From positions 62,001 through 126,000 of the forward strand of contig CAMACX010000002.1 in assembly GCA_945831575.1 (NCBI GenBank): a stretch of DNA of 64,000 bases, written 5' to 3'. Below, piece by piece: positions 16,051-26,097 of the stretch (position 1 is the first letter of the stretch; the number at the start of each line of letters is the position of its first letter). The stretch is from an uncultured Mediterranea sp. (GTDB lineage Bacteria; Bacteroidota; Bacteroidia; Bacteroidales; Bacteroidaceae). The notes beneath the pieces are model-generated. The model saw only the letters and a list, made by a program, of their open reading frames with translations, made no database searches and was not told the DNA's origin. Position numbers and translations under genes: made by a program.

Positions 16051-17379
16051 TTATTGTATTGTATCAGTCTCAGTCTTCTTTTCATTTCCGCGCTTGTCTC
16101 TTGCAGTCGTTGCCTCCTGTTGCTGTTGCGGCTTGCGTTTGCGTATCCAGAGGGCGTCAAGAAGCGTGATGAGCGACAGGGGAACCATAAACCAGAGCAG
16201 CACGTATCCCAAGGTCTGCTTGTCGTCCCTGACTTGAAGCTCTCCCAGGGGAATATGCTCCAGGCGGTCGGTGAGTTGGTATTCATCTGGCAGGGAGGCA
16301 TTGCTCCACTTGTTGTATATCGTGCCCTGCTTCAGCAGGATGAGCCCTGGGTTGGAGCGTATCATGGTCTTGAGTGTCACATCGTCCATCAATCCGAATG
16401 GATACTCGCCTCCGGTGCGTTCACACCACATCTCCACCTCTTCGCGCGGGGAGGCTGTCAGGGCGATGAAGCCATACTGATGCTCTACGCAGTAGTCGTA
16501 GATTTCGTTAATCAAGTCGATGTTGCTGTCGTCTGCTTTCTCGATATAGGGGACAATCAGGAGGAAGGTATATCCCGGAGCGTTGAGGAGGCTGTCTGTA
16601 ATCTCCTCGCCATCCTCCATACGCTGTATGCTGAAGTCGTGGATGGCTGGTTGATAGCCCTTCTGCTTCAGCATTGATTCCGTGGAGATGTGCGTCCAGG
16701 TAGAGTCGGGGTAGTTCTCCAACGTGAAGGTGCGCCTCACGCCATCCTTCTCCATGATAAACCGGCTCTCCCATCTGTCGGGAGTTGCTCCTTCGGGGAT
16801 GGTCATGGCTTGGGGTATGTTGACTCCGATGCGGTAGGGACGGAAGTCGATGATGGGGAGGTGACGCAGGCAGTAGGCAGACAGCATCAGGCCAAACAGC
16901 ATGGTGTACAGGGTGATAAGCCAGTCAGATTTCGGGGTGATCAGGCGTTTCATCTGGCGTTTCCATCGGAAGGTGACGTATGCCATGCCCCATAGCACGA
17001 GGTTCTTGAAGAAGGTCTCTGCATTGGTCAGCACCAAGGCATCACCGAAGCAGCCGCAGTCGCTCACGGGGTCGGCTATCCAGAGGTAGAGGGTCAGAGG
17101 AGTCATGATGCTCATCAGAATCAAGGCCACAGTCGAAGCTACCTTACGCCGGATGCCAATGGTCAGATAGACGCCAATGGCAAATTCTAAAGCGGCCAAA
17201 GCCATGGCTGCCAACAAGATGAGCCAATCGTAGAAAATGTCTGCCATACCGAAAGCATCCAGGTACTCTTCCAGTTTGATGCTGGTGCCCATAGGGTCCA
17301 CCGCTTTGACAAATCCGGAAAATACCAGTACCACTCCCAGCAGGAAGCGGCAGGTGTAGCGACCTGCGCTGACAATCAT
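16051..17379 (-). CDS. DoxX-like membrane protein with thioredoxin-like domain (BT_3928 type)
   Basis: 442 residues from ATG 17379; the frame continues upstream only to a TTG inside the previous gene. Four N-terminal helices (about 10-140) form a DoxX/MauE-like bundle, with VFSGFVKAVDPMGT after helix 1 and a CGCFGDALVL segment. A fifth helix, then a periplasmic domain of about 200 residues and a final helix before a basic tail, complete it. The layout fits the Bacteroidales family named after BT_3928, thought to serve redox or envelope work; substrate unknown. It lies in the conserved order DUF1599-this gene-tpiA. Confidence 0.82.
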   Translation of the reverse strand: MIVSAGRYTCRFLLGVVLVFSGFVKAVDPMGTSIKLEEYLDAFGMADIFYDWLILLAAMALAALEFAIGVYLTIGIRRKVASTVALILMSIMTPLTLYLWIADPVSDCGCFGDALVLTNAETFFKNLVLWGMAYVTFRWKRQMKRLITPKSDWLITLYTMLFGLMLSAYCLRHLPIIDFRPYRIGVNIPQAMTIPEGATPDRWESRFIMEKDGVRRTFTLENYPDSTWTHISTESMLKQKGYQPAIHDFSIQRMEDGEEITDSLLNAPGYTFLLIVPYIEKADDSNIDLINEIYDYCVEHQYGFIALTASPREEVEMWCERTGGEYPFGLMDDVTLKTMIRSNPGLILLKQGTIYNKWSNASLPDEYQLTDRLEHIPLGELQVRDDKQTLGYVLLWFMVPLSLITLLDALWIRKRKPQQQQEATTARDKRGNEKKTETDTIQ

Positions 17380-17386
17380 ATTTCTA

Positions 17387-17932
17387 TCAATCTTCTCCAA
17401 ACTCAATCTTTATCAGCCCGAAAACGGCATAGTTAATCATGTCCATATAGTTGGCATCTACCCCTTCGCTCACCAGGGTCTGTCCGTGGTGGGATTCAAT
17501 CTGCTTGGTGCGGTTGATCTTCTGCAGGATCAGGTCGGTGTAAGAGCTGATGCGCATGTTGCGCCAGGCCTCATCGTAGTCATGATTCTTGGCCAACATC
17601 AGTTCCAACGCTTGCTTGGCAAACTTGTCGTACAGGGCCATGGCCTCCTCATTGTCCATATCGGCCCGGTCAACAAATCCTTTCTCTATCTGAATAAGTC
17701 CCACAATGCCATAGTTGACGATGGCTATGAACTCTGAGCGGATGCCTTCGTTGACCATCGCCACTCCTTTGATCTCGATGCTGCGTATGCGTTTGGCCTT
17801 GATGAGCAGTTGGTCGGTCACAGAGGATGGACGCAGGATGCGCCATGCAGGACCATAGTCGTGCAGCTTCTTGGCAAACAAATCCCTGCAGAGGGCGATG
17901 ATTTGCTCGAATTGTTGTCTCGTTTCTTGCAT
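17387..17932 (-). CDS. DUF1599 family protein
   Basis: 181 residues, two related halves. Each half repeats a pattern: 'CRDLFAKKLHDYGPAWRILRPSSVTDQLLIKAKRIR' and 'LELMLAKNHDYDEAWRNMRISSYTDLILQKINRTKQIE', and each ends in a '...NYGIVGLIQIE' or 'NYAVFGLIKIE' helix. The duplicated all-alpha fold suggests a nucleotide pyrophosphohydrolase-like protein, but the function is not established. ATG 17932 is chosen because the promoter's -7 box lies at 17954-17961, so the upstream TTG at 17956 would lie before the transcript start. First gene of the tpiA operon. Confidence 0.88.
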   Translation of the reverse strand: MQETRQQFEQIIALCRDLFAKKLHDYGPAWRILRPSSVTDQLLIKAKRIRSIEIKGVAMVNEGIRSEFIAIVNYGIVGLIQIEKGFVDRADMDNEEAMALYDKFAKQALELMLAKNHDYDEAWRNMRISSYTDLILQKINRTKQIESHHGQTLVSEGVDANYMDMINYAVFGLIKIEFGED

Positions 17933-17953
17933 AACTTCTACTAAAATAGACGG

Positions 17954-17984
17954 CAAAGTTAGTCATTCTTGGGAATATAAGAAA
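17954..17984 (-). promoter_or_regulatory. promoter of the DUF1599-tpiA operon
   Basis: On the minus strand TTTC (17981-17984), 19 bp, then TAACTTTG (17954-17961). It lies about 20 bp before the DUF1599 start and immediately next to the terminator of the upstream gene. Confidence 0.65.
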
Positions 17985-18018
17985 AGAGGACACTCTAAAT
18001 TATATTAAAGTGTCCTCT
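17985..18018 (-). terminator. terminator of the M23 peptidase gene
   Basis: A 10-bp perfect stem (AGAGGACACT 17985-17994 with 18009-18018) lies 22 bp after the stop and is followed on the minus strand by TTTTCTTATATT. Confidence 0.85.
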
Positions 18019-18040
18019 ATCAGTGGATTTTCTAGGCTTT

Positions 18041-18916
18041 TTACGAGCAGCGAAGCACCTGGCCGAGTCGAAGTACGGTGGTTCGCTTGATGTGATTGAG
18101 TTTGCAGAGTTGCTCTACAGTGGTACCTTGCTTGCGTGCAATGCGAGCAAGGGTATCGCCTTTCTTGACTTTGTAGAATAGGCCTTCGCCTTGGGCAATC
18201 TGACCAGCGGTCTTGCCCTTGCCGTTCTTGTTCTTGGTGAAGGTGTAGGCATCGGCCAGGATATCCTGCTTCTCGAAGTCAAACATCAGGGCAGGGTCCA
18301 TGGGGATGCCCAGGAAGCGCGTCTCGAAGTGAAGGTGTGAACCCGTGGAGCGACCAGTATTGCCACCAAGCCCTATGACTTCACCTGACTTGACAAGCTG
18401 GTTCTCATCTACCAACTGCTTGGATAGGTGTCCATACACTGTCTCCAGGCCGTTGTCGTGACGTATCACGATATACTTGCCGTAACCTCGGCGACCTTGG
18501 TTCTTTACAATGCGCACCTTGCCGTCGAAGGCCGCACGGATGGTGTCGCCTACATAGACTTTAATGTCCAACCCGTAGTGCATTCTGCGCCGGCGGGGAC
18601 GGTAACCGAAGATGTCGGTGATTTTCGTATTGGTGGTCGGCATGGTAAAGCCGGTCAAGTCGAAAGTATAGTTCTCTGGAACGATTGCATCCTTGTAGGC
18701 TTGCACATGTTCGTTGGTCCAATTAGGGTAAATGTCAAGACCGGGATAGAGTGACTGCTCTGCCCGAATCTGCTTCTGGAGCGCCAGCGAATCGACGCTC
18801 TTTAGTTTTCTGTCTATGGGGGCTTGCCGGGCAATCAAGTCCTGTGCTGAAACCTGCGCTCCAGCCAAAATGGTTGCCACTAAAAACATGCCTATTTTAA
18901 TCCAATGCTGTATCAT
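18041..18916 (-). CDS. M23 (LytM) peptidase with C-terminal LysM
   Basis: 291 residues with signal peptide ending GAQVSAQ. A LytM zinc endopeptidase domain (about 120-230) shows MHYGLDIKVYVGD (His, Asp) and SHLHFETR (His-x-His), so it is expected to be active on peptidoglycan cross-links. A LysM module at about 244-291 (YKVKKGDTLARIARKQGTTVEQLCKLN) binds glycan. It probably remodels the cell wall. It stands alone between a TACCTTTG box (18936-18943) and a terminator. Confidence 0.92.
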   Translation of the reverse strand: MIQHWIKIGMFLVATILAGAQVSAQDLIARQAPIDRKLKSVDSLALQKQIRAEQSLYPGLDIYPNWTNEHVQAYKDAIVPENYTFDLTGFTMPTTNTKITDIFGYRPRRRRMHYGLDIKVYVGDTIRAAFDGKVRIVKNQGRRGYGKYIVIRHDNGLETVYGHLSKQLVDENQLVKSGEVIGLGGNTGRSTGSHLHFETRFLGIPMDPALMFDFEKQDILADAYTFTKNKNGKGKTAGQIAQGEGLFYKVKKGDTLARIARKQGTTVEQLCKLNHIKRTTVLRLGQVLRCS

Positions 18917-18935
18917 CTGTGCTCAAATTTTCGTT

Positions 18936-18943
18936 CAAAGGTA
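18936..18943 (-). promoter_or_regulatory. -7 element of the M23 peptidase promoter
   Basis: TACCTTTG on the minus strand, 20 bp before the start codon. No good TTTG is seen at the expected distance. The remaining bases to 19103 are AT-rich and hold the downstream flank of recG. Confidence 0.5.
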
Positions 18944-19103
18944 GTTATTATTCTTTTATAAGAGGTTTGCTGCTTGACGTTTTTTAATACTCTTATCCGC
19001 TATTCGATAAAAAAACAAATGCAATCATTTGATACAGACTGATTTGCTTTTAATATGTTTTACAACATAAAATCGTGGAAAACAAATAAATTAACACTTG
19101 TGA

Positions 19104-21200
19104 TTAGCTGATAGCGGCCCAGTTGGTCATTCCTTTGCGGAGTGTCTTCAGTTGCTGCCAAAGGAGTGCATGGCTGGGTGAGGTGCTCTCGGGGTCGTTG
19201 TCCATGATGCGTTGGGCAGCCTCTCTGGCCAGCTGGATAATCTGTCCGTCACGGGCCAGATTGGCTATCTTCAGGTCGAAGGCCATACCACTCTGTTGCG
19301 TCCCCTCTAGATCTCCAGGACCTCTCAGCTTCAGGTCAGCTTCAGCTATCTCAAAGCCGTCATTGGTACGTACCATGATGTCGATGCGCTTGCGTGTCTC
19401 ATCGGTGAGCTTGGGTTTGGTCACTAGGATGCAGTAGCTTTTGTCGGCACCGCGACCTACCCTTCCTCTGAGTTGGTGAAGCTGCGACAAGCCAAACCGC
19501 TCCGCATTCTCCACGACCATGACGGTGGCATTGGGGACATTGACTCCCACCTCTATCACCGTGGTGGCCACCATAATCTGCGCTGTCCCGTTGGCAAACG
19601 ACTGCATCTGAGCATCCTTTTCGGCGGGCTTCATCTTGCCGTGTACCTTGCATACCGTGTAATTAGGGAATGCTTCACAGATGTGGAGATAACCCTCTTC
19701 CAAGTTCTTCAGGTCTATCTTTTCGCTTTCGGTGATGAGTGGATAGACGAAGTATATCTGACGTCCTTCGGCAAGCTGCCGGCGGATGGATTGAAAGAGC
19801 GCTTCCCGGCGGTTGTCCAGCTGATGGATGGTGGTTACAGGTTTGCGGCCGGGGGGAAGCTGATCAATGACCGATACGTCGAGGTCACCGTAGATGGTCA
19901 TGGCCAAGGTTCGTGGGATGGGGGTGGCTGTCATGACCAACACATGGGGAGGCTGTACGTTCTTCTTCCAAAGCTTCGCTCGCTGTTCTACGCCAAAGCG
20001 GTGTTGCTCATCGATGACTACAAAGCCTAGTGAGGCGAAATGTACGTGCTCCTCAATTACGGCATGGGTGCCGATAAGTAATTGTACATCGCCCTTTTGC
20101 ACCCCTTCGAGTATGGCTTCACGCCGCTTCCCCTTGATGGAGCCGGTGAGCAGTTCTACACGAACCTCCATGCCGAAAAGCAGCGAGCGGATGGTCTCAA
20201 AATGCTGGTTGGCCAGAATCTCTGTCGGGGCCATAAGGCAGGCTTGGTAGCCATTGTCGAGGGCTATCAGCATGCTCATCAGGGCCACCAGGGTCTTGCC
20301 ACTGCCCACATCGCCTTGCAGTAGGCGGTTCATCTGCTTGCCTGAACAGAGGTCACGCCGGATTTCACGGATGACTCGTTTTTGAGCCTCTGTCAGTTCG
20401 AAGGGGAGGTTCTGGTGATAGAAGGTATTGAATATGTGCCCAATTTTGTTGAAGACAAATCCCTGGAAATAGCGCTGCCGGTCGTGGGCGTAGTGGAGGA
20501 TGTTGAGTTGTACGTAGAAGAGTTCTTCAAACTTCAGACGTAGCTCTGCCCGCTTGAGTAATTCGGTACTTTGGGGGAAATGGATGTTCTTGATGGCCTC
20601 AGTGAGCGATATCAGGTGGTGATCGGCAATCAATTCAGGGGTGAGTGTCTCCGGCAGAGGTTCCGTGATTTGCTGGATGACTGCCCTCATCATTTTCTCA
20701 ATGGCCTGTGAGTGGAGGTTCATCCGCTTCATCCGTTCGGTAGTCATGTAGAATGGGCGGAGGCCGATGGTAGAGAGTTGGAGTGCTTCAGCCGGTTCAA
20801 TATCGGGGTGGGCGACCTGGATGCGCTGGTTGAAGACTGACGGTTTGCCAAATACAATGTAGGGCTTGAATACCTTCAGGCTTTTCTTGACTTGCTTGAT
20901 GCCTTGGAACCAGATTAAGTCGATGATGCCTGTGCCGTCGCTGAAGTGGGCTATCAGCCGGCTTTGCCGGCCCTCACCGACCTGTTCGAGGCTCAGGATT
21001 TCTCCCTTAATCTGGATAAAGGGCATGTTGGCATCCAGCTCGCTGATGGCATAGATGCGGCTCCTATCGACATATTTATATGGATAATAGGAGAGTAAGT
21101 CACGCAAGGAGTAGATTTCCAACTCCTTGTTGAGGGTAGCTGCCCGCTGGGGCCCTACGCCGCTCAGGTACTTGATGTCGCGTCTCTCCAGTTCAAACAT
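19104..21200 (-). CDS. recG: ATP-dependent DNA helicase RecG
   Basis: 698 residues. It regresses stalled forks and processes Holliday junctions. ATG 21200 ([20 protein letters not shown]) is chosen over a TTG 21 bases upstream. Seen in order are the N-terminal HhH-like [10 protein letters not shown], the OB wedge domain ([15 protein letters not shown]), Walker [12 protein letters not shown], the DEQH box [19 protein letters not shown], and the C-terminal helicase motifs [19 protein letters not shown] and QLRGRVGRG. The start overlaps the ispD stop by 8 bp, which suggests coupling. Confidence 0.97.
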   Translation of the reverse strand: MFELERRDIKYLSGVGPQRAATLNKELEIYSLRDLLSYYPYKYVDRSRIYAISELDANMPFIQIKGEILSLEQVGEGRQSRLIAHFSDGTGIIDLIWFQGIKQVKKSLKVFKPYIVFGKPSVFNQRIQVAHPDIEPAEALQLSTIGLRPFYMTTERMKRMNLHSQAIEKMMRAVIQQITEPLPETLTPELIADHHLISLTEAIKNIHFPQSTELLKRAELRLKFEELFYVQLNILHYAHDRQRYFQGFVFNKIGHIFNTFYHQNLPFELTEAQKRVIREIRRDLCSGKQMNRLLQGDVGSGKTLVALMSMLIALDNGYQACLMAPTEILANQHFETIRSLLFGMEVRVELLTGSIKGKRREAILEGVQKGDVQLLIGTHAVIEEHVHFASLGFVVIDEQHRFGVEQRAKLWKKNVQPPHVLVMTATPIPRTLAMTIYGDLDVSVIDQLPPGRKPVTTIHQLDNRREALFQSIRRQLAEGRQIYFVYPLITESEKIDLKNLEEGYLHICEAFPNYTVCKVHGKMKPAEKDAQMQSFANGTAQIMVATTVIEVGVNVPNATVMVVENAERFGLSQLHQLRGRVGRGADKSYCILVTKPKLTDETRKRIDIMVRTNDGFEIAEADLKLRGPGDLEGTQQSGMAFDLKIANLARDGQIIQLAREAAQRIMDNDPESTSPSHALLWQQLKTLRKGMTNWAAIS

Positions 21201-21861
21201 CGGCAAGCAGGGCTTCGGCAATCTTTAAGTCGAACGGCGTGGTAATCTTGATGTTTTCTCTGTTGCCTTCCACCAGGGTGATGGTCCTTCCCAATGCTTC
21301 CACCACTGAGGCATCGTCGGTGAAGAATGGGGTGAAGGGCTGCTCGTAGGCAGTCTTGAGTAGGGTCACGTCAAATACCTGGGGTGTCTGTACCAGTTTG
21401 TAGGCGTTACGATCCACCGTGCGGCTGCCTTCTACGGTCAACTCCCGTACAGTATCCACGATGGGAATGACAGGGAGGACAGCATGGTGTGTGGCTGCAG
21501 TGGTGAAACAACGATGCAGTGCCTCGCTGCTCACGAAGGGACGTACCCCATCATGTATGGCTACTACACCTTCTCCTGTGATGAGTGCAAGACCATTCTT
21601 CACCGAGTGAAAGCGTGTCTCCCCGCCGTCAGCCAACCGGTAGGGGAGGGAGAACGCATGCTCTTCACACAGTGTTTGCCATAGGGGCTGGTGATCACGC
21701 GGAAGGACCAGTATCAGCTGCATCGCTTCATCAAAACGGTGAAAGGACTCCAGGGTGTGCATTAGGATGGGTTTGCCACCGATGCAAAGGAATTGCTTGG
21801 GCAGCTCACTGCCCATGCGCAATCCTTTGCCTCCAGCCACTATTACGGCATATCTCTTCAT
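21193..21861 (-). CDS. ispD: 2-C-methyl-D-erythritol 4-phosphate cytidylyltransferase
   Basis: 222 residues. It joins CTP to methylerythritol phosphate in the non-mevalonate isoprenoid pathway. The nucleotide-binding start [19 protein letters not shown], the HDGVRPFVS strand and the C-terminal [32 protein letters not shown] are diagnostic. Cytosolic. It lies 12 bp after the DJ-1-like gene and overlaps recG. Confidence 0.97.
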   Translation of the reverse strand: MKRYAVIVAGGKGLRMGSELPKQFLCIGGKPILMHTLESFHRFDEAMQLILVLPRDHQPLWQTLCEEHAFSLPYRLADGGETRFHSVKNGLALITGEGVVAIHDGVRPFVSSEALHRCFTTAATHHAVLPVIPIVDTVRELTVEGSRTVDRNAYKLVQTPQVFDVTLLKTAYEQPFTPFFTDDASVVEALGRTITLVEGNRENIKITTPFDLKIAEALLADV

Positions 21862-21873
21862 GTGACAGACAAC

Positions 21874-22425
21874 TTAATGGTTGTAACACATGGCTTCCTT
21901 GAGCTCTTTCTCCTTCGCCTCGCCAGCCAGATGCTTCACGATGGCAAAAGCGAAGGGAAGTGCTGCTGCAGGTCCTTTGCCCGTGATGATGTTGCCGTCG
22001 TGCTCAACCATTGCAGCCGTATAGTTGGCTCCATCCAGGAATTGTTCAAAGCCTGGATAGCAGGTGGCCTTCTTGCCTTTCAGCAGACCTAGCTGCCCCA
22101 GTACCATCGGTGCGGCACAGATGGCTGCCAAGGTGACCCCCTTTTCAGCGGCTGTGCAGAGGGCACGCTTCAGGTCTTCACATTCGCCTAGAGTCTGTGC
22201 GCCAGGCATGCCGCCTGGGAGAAGCAACAGGGAGGCATCGTAAAAATCGCAATTCTCTATGTTCTTGTCGCAAAAGACGGAAATCTGATGCGCACCTTTC
22301 ACAATCTCGTTGTCCATGACGGATACCATCTCCACGTCGAATCCTGCCCGACGCAGCACGTCAACAGAAGCAAAGGCCTCAATCTCTTCAAAGCCATCTG
22401 CAAAAAATACATATACTTTTTTCAT
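21874..22425 (-). CDS. DJ-1/PfpI family protein
   Basis: 183 residues. The class I glutamine amidotransferase-like fold is shown by VYVFFADGFEEIEA at the start and the nucleophile elbow LAAICAAPMVLGQ with its cysteine near residue 105, paired with an early Glu in FEEIE. DJ-1 relatives act in oxidative-stress protection or as glyoxalase/deglycase, and the bacterial YajL/ThiJ branch is the closest in outline. Cytosolic. It is packed between tonB (11 bp) and ispD (12 bp). Confidence 0.9.
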   Translation of the reverse strand: MKKVYVFFADGFEEIEAFASVDVLRRAGFDVEMVSVMDNEIVKGAHQISVFCDKNIENCDFYDASLLLLPGGMPGAQTLGECEDLKRALCTAAEKGVTLAAICAAPMVLGQLGLLKGKKATCYPGFEQFLDGANYTAAMVEHDGNIITGKGPAAALPFAFAIVKHLAGEAKEKELKEAMCYNH

Positions 22426-22436
22426 CGCTCTATTAT

Positions 22437-23276
22437 TTATTTTAGATTAAAATAATAAGTTATCGTACCAGCTTGGTTACTTTTCCCTTCAATTCGGTTG
22501 AAGCGGGCTTTACGGGCCGCTTCTTCCGCGGCTTTACGCAGGGATGCATTGACGGTGTTGGTGGACTTGTGAATCGAGGTGGAGATAACTGCTCCGTCGG
22601 GATTGACCACGATACTCACTACAACCTTCCCCTCATCGGCTACGTTGTATGCCGGTATCGGTAATCCGCCGGGGCCTAACGAACGTCCTTCCAGTGAGAA
22701 GCTTCCATAGCCTCCTGTGCCCTGCGGAGCCCCCTCGTTGCTGTTGCCGGTGGGTGCACCTTGCTGCCCGTCACCTTTGGAACTGCCTTGATTTCCCATT
22801 TGTGCTCCTTTGCCGAAGGCACCAGCCACTTTTTTGCGTGTGGCCTCTTCTGCTTCTCGCTTTTTGCGAGCTGCCTCTTCCTCTGCGCGTTTCCGTTCGG
22901 CTTCTGCGCGTTCGGCCGCAGAAGGTTGCGGCGTAGGTGCGGGAGTGGGCTTCTTCTCTTCTTGCTTAGGAGCTGGCTTTACGGGCACGCTCTCTTCCTC
23001 CTCTTGTGTAATCAGCGGGGTGTCGTCAGGTGCGGGTGGAGCCGTTTCGGAGGGAGTCTCTGTAGCAGGGGCCACCTCTACAGGTACAAGCCGGCTCTCA
23101 CCGCCTGCCTCGGGAACCTGTCCCAACAGTACGGGCATACCCCCCTCCTCAGCAGGCTCGGGAATGGATAAACCTGCCAGCAGCAAGCCGATGATCAGTA
23201 TCATGTGGACGGCAAATGCACCTATCCACCCCATCAGTTTGCCTCTTCGTTTGATATCTATCTTGCGTTCACTCAT
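22437..23276 (-). CDS. tonB: TonB-family energy transducer
   Basis: 279 residues. An N-terminal membrane anchor (LMGWIGAFAVHMILIIGLLLAGL) is followed by a Pro/Glu-rich stretch, a charged coiled segment AERAEAERKRAEEEAARKKREAEE (about 118-150) like TolA, a Gly/Gln/Asn linker, and a C-terminal TonB domain (LPIPAYNVADEGKVVVSIVVNPDGAVISTSIHKSTNTVN). It would transmit proton-motive force from ExbB/ExbD to outer-membrane transporters. Its 5' end overlaps exbD by 4 bp, so the three genes form one unit. The TolA-like middle leaves a TolA-type role open. Confidence 0.9.
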   Translation of the reverse strand: MSERKIDIKRRGKLMGWIGAFAVHMILIIGLLLAGLSIPEPAEEGGMPVLLGQVPEAGGESRLVPVEVAPATETPSETAPPAPDDTPLITQEEEESVPVKPAPKQEEKKPTPAPTPQPSAAERAEAERKRAEEEAARKKREAEEATRKKVAGAFGKGAQMGNQGSSKGDGQQGAPTGNSNEGAPQGTGGYGSFSLEGRSLGPGGLPIPAYNVADEGKVVVSIVVNPDGAVISTSIHKSTNTVNASLRKAAEEAARKARFNRIEGKSNQAGTITYYFNLK

Positions 23277-23683
23277 TTGCTTGGCGGTCTTGTGGCCAAT
23301 ACCATTTTGAATTTATTTTCGTTGGCTATGTTCAGCACATTCACTATTTCGCGGTAGGGTACCGATTCATCGGCATAGAGGGCGACGTACATCTCCGGCT
23401 CCTGCTCCGCACACTGCTGCAGGAATGGGGTGAGCTCCTCTACGTTGATCTGCCGCTCTTTGTCGTTGCCGAATGCAACAAAGAGCTGCAACTCTTTGTT
23501 GATGATGACCCGGGTCAACGGCTTGGCTGATGTCTGCTGCTTGCCTTGCGGAAGCAATACCTTGATGGCATTGGGCGATACCATGGTCGATGTAATCATG
23601 AAGAAGATCAGTAGCAGGAAGATGAGGTCGGTCATTGATGCCATACTGAAGGCTGGCGATATTTTGGCTCTGCGTTTCAACAT
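23273..23683 (-). CDS. exbD: ExbD/TolR-type biopolymer transport protein
   Basis: 136 residues with one N-terminal helix, SMASMTDLIFLLLIFFMITSTMV. It holds the proton-carrying aspartate in MTDLIFLLLIFF. The periplasmic remainder (KVLLPQGKQQTSAKPLTRVIINKELQLFVAFGNDKER...VALYADESVPYREIVNVLNIANE) is a typical ExbD domain. It lies between exbB and tonB. Confidence 0.94.
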   Translation of the reverse strand: MLKRRAKISPAFSMASMTDLIFLLLIFFMITSTMVSPNAIKVLLPQGKQQTSAKPLTRVIINKELQLFVAFGNDKERQINVEELTPFLQQCAEQEPEMYVALYADESVPYREIVNVLNIANENKFKMVLATRPPSK

Positions 23684-23695
23684 CTTGCGGCCCTC

Positions 23696-24409
23696 CTATT
23701 GCTTCTCCTTCGGTTCGTAGAGCAGGTCCATGAAGGCCATGGTCTTGGCTTCCATTTTGTTGATCACGCCATCGATCAGTGTGACCAGATAGTTGTAGGA
23801 GAACATGGCAATGATGCCCACAATCAGTCCTCCAACGGTGGTGATCATGGCTTCGTAGATACCTCCTGACAGGGTGGTGATGTCAATGTTGTTGCCTGCA
23901 TTGGCCATGTTCCAGAAGGCACGTACCATACCGATGACGGTGCCTAGGAAGCCAATCATGGGCGCACCACTTGAGATAGTGGCCATGATGGTGAGTCCTT
24001 TTTCAAGCTTGGCTACCTCCATGTTGCCTACGTTCTCGATGGCCGCTTGGATATCGCTGATAGGTTTGTCCAGACGGCTGATGCCCTTCTCAATCATGCG
24101 TGCCGACGGGGTCTGCACGCCTCTGCAGTAGCCTATAGCCGCTTTTGTCTCGCCGTTGGCGATGTAGTCCTTGATGCGTTCCATGAAAAGTGGATCCTCC
24201 TGGCCAGCCTTACGGATGACGTAGTTGCGCTCAAAGAGTATATAGAAACAAATCACCGACAGGATGGCTAGTATCACCATGATCCATCCTCCTTTTGAGG
24301 CCATCTCCAGCAAGTTCATCTCATTACTTTCTGCCCCAGTGGTCAATACGGGGAGCTCCTGTGCGGCAGCTCCTGCAGCTGCTTGCAGCAGCGTGTTAAG
24401 AGTAATCAT
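23696..24409 (-). CDS. exbB: ExbB/TolQ-type proton channel
   Basis: 237 residues with helices at about 38-58, 130-155 and 175-200. The MotA/TolQ/ExbB signature GLTIMATISSGAPMIGFLGTVIGMVRAF lies near residues 138-165, with GGIYEAMITTVGGLIVGIIAMFSYNYLV after it. It forms the proton channel of the Ton/Tol motor with the exbD product. Its start abuts the stop of pdxJ with no gap. Confidence 0.95.
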   Translation of the reverse strand: MITLNTLLQAAAGAAAQELPVLTTGAESNEMNLLEMASKGGWIMVILAILSVICFYILFERNYVIRKAGQEDPLFMERIKDYIANGETKAAIGYCRGVQTPSARMIEKGISRLDKPISDIQAAIENVGNMEVAKLEKGLTIMATISSGAPMIGFLGTVIGMVRAFWNMANAGNNIDITTLSGGIYEAMITTVGGLIVGIIAMFSYNYLVTLIDGVINKMEAKTMAFMDLLYEPKEKQ

Positions 24410-25123
24410 TTAAATCAGACAGTTTTTATATTCATGTATAGTACGTTCTAATCCCAGGTAGAGGGCATCGCTGATTAGGGCATGGCCTATGGATACTTCG
24501 TCCAACCAGGGTATTTGTTGATGGAAGAAGCTGAGGTTCACCAGGCTTAGGTCATGGCCTGCATTCAATCCCAATCCCAGTTTGCGTGCCGTTGTGGCCG
24601 CCTCGATAAAGGGGGCAATGGCTGCTTCGCGGTTTTGTGTGTAGGCTGATGCATAGGGCTCGGTGTAGAGCTCAACGCGGTCGGCACCTGCCTTGGCAGC
24701 ATATTCAATGGCTTCACTATCAGCCGCTACGAAGACCGAGGTACGGATTCCTGCTCCCTTGAAGGCTTCGAGCACTTCGCTCAGGAAGCCTAGATTGTTC
24801 TTCGTATCCCACCCTGCATTCGAGGTAAGCTGCGTGGGACTGTCGGGCACGAGGGTCACTTGATGAGGCTTTACCTTCAGCACCAGGTCGACAAACTCGG
24901 GAGAAGGATTGCCTTCGATGTTGAACTCTGTACGGAGCAGGGGGCGCAGGTCAAACACGTCGCTGCGGCGAATGTGCCGCTCGTCAGGGCGTGGATGTAC
25001 CGTAATTCCCTCAGCACCAAACTTCTCACAATCCAGAGCCACTTTTACCACATCAGGTACATTGCCTCCTCGGGCATTGCGAAGGGTGGCTACCTTATTA
25101 ATATTAACGCTTAATCTTGTCAT
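24410..25123 (-). CDS. pdxJ: pyridoxine 5'-phosphate synthase
   Basis: 237 residues. It joins aminoacetone phosphate and deoxyxylulose phosphate in PLP synthesis. Features are [17 protein letters not shown] (substrate binding), [13 protein letters not shown] (catalytic region), the Glu-bearing FNIEGNP and a C-terminal [10 protein letters not shown] and [17 protein letters not shown] phosphate loop. Cytosolic. It is the first gene of a long minus-strand run to recG. A TATTTTTG -7 element lies at 25146-25153 on the minus strand, without a clear -33 box. Confidence 0.96.
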   Translation of the reverse strand: MTRLSVNINKVATLRNARGGNVPDVVKVALDCEKFGAEGITVHPRPDERHIRRSDVFDLRPLLRTEFNIEGNPSPEFVDLVLKVKPHQVTLVPDSPTQLTSNAGWDTKNNLGFLSEVLEAFKGAGIRTSVFVAADSEAIEYAAKAGADRVELYTEPYASAYTQNREAAIAPFIEAATTARKLGLGLNAGHDLSLVNLSFFHQQIPWLDEVSIGHALISDALYLGLERTIHEYKNCLI

Positions 25124-25145
25124 TTGTTCTTTTCACTATTTGCGG

Positions 25146-25204
25146 CAAAAATACAAAATATCGCAATAACTTGATTGTTTTCTGAGAAAAATAACTCATC
25201 TTTG
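25146..25204. promoter_or_regulatory. divergent promoter region, pdxJ and nadK
   Basis: Minus-strand TATTTTTG at 25146-25153 lies 22 bp before pdxJ. Plus-strand CATCTTTG at 25197-25204, preceded by TTG at 25175-25177 with a 19-bp gap, lies 23 bp before nadK. Both are partial matches to the Bacteroidetes consensus. Confidence 0.45.
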
Positions 25205-25227
25205 CATTCTGAAAGATGTGAAAGCCT

Positions 25228-26097
25228 ATGAAATTTGTCTTATTCGGTAACGTTTATCAAGCTAAGAAGTCGCAACACGCCCTGCATCTGTGCGAGTTAT
25301 TGCAGCGCCACGGGGCGGAAATCTGTATGAACAGTGAGTTTTATCGCTTTTTGACTGATGAGCAGCATTTCTGTCTTCCATCAGTGTCGCTTCTTGAAGA
25401 GGGATGCGCGCAGGCAGACATGGCCATCAGCCTTGGTGGCGATGGTACTTTCCTGAAGGCTGCTACCCAGGTGGGTAACAGGCAGATTCCTATTCTTGGC
25501 ATCAATACGGGTCGTTTGGGATTCCTGGCCGATGTCTTGCCCGAGGAGATGGGACAGGTGGTGGAGGAGATCATGCACGGGCATTATCGTGTGGAAGAAC
25601 GCAGCGTGTTGCAGGTCACTTCCCCTACTGGCGTTATTCATTTGAGCCCTTTCGGACTCAATGAGATTGCAGTGCTCAAGCACGACTCTTCTTCGATGAT
25701 CAGCATTCATACAGCCATCAATGGCGAATTGCTTACCACATATCAGGCAGATGGCTTGGTGGTGGCCACACCGACAGGTTCGACAGCCTACTCGCTGAGT
25801 GTGGGCGGGCCGATTATTGTGCCCCACAGCCGTACATTTGCCGTTACGCCGGTGGCACCCCACAGTCTCAATGTGCGCCCCTTGGTGATTGATGATGATG
25901 CAGAGATTAGTTTGCGCATCGAGAGTCGTAGCCACAACTACTTGGTCTCGGTAGATGGGCGGAGTGAGTCGCTGTCGGAGGAGATGCGGCTCATTATTCG
26001 TAAGGCTCCTTATTGTGTACGTGTGGTGAAGCGTTTCGACCATCACTTCTTCAATACGTTGCGTAACAAAATGATGTGGGGGGCTGATGCACGATGA
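25228..26097 (+). CDS. nadK: NAD kinase
   Basis: 289 residues. It phosphorylates NAD to NADP. The [10 protein letters not shown] motif (with the catalytic aspartate), GFLADV, a [24 protein letters not shown] strand and the C-terminal VSVDGR are those of ATP-dependent NAD kinases. Cytosolic. Its last four bases overlap the dnaG start, so the two are coupled. Confidence 0.97.
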   Translation: MKFVLFGNVYQAKKSQHALHLCELLQRHGAEICMNSEFYRFLTDEQHFCLPSVSLLEEGCAQADMAISLGGDGTFLKAATQVGNRQIPILGINTGRLGFLADVLPEEMGQVVEEIMHGHYRVEERSVLQVTSPTGVIHLSPFGLNEIAVLKHDSSSMISIHTAINGELLTTYQADGLVVATPTGSTAYSLSVGGPIIVPHSRTFAVTPVAPHSLNVRPLVIDDDAEISLRIESRSHNYLVSVDGRSESLSEEMRLIIRKAPYCVRVVKRFDHHFFNTLRNKMMWGADAR

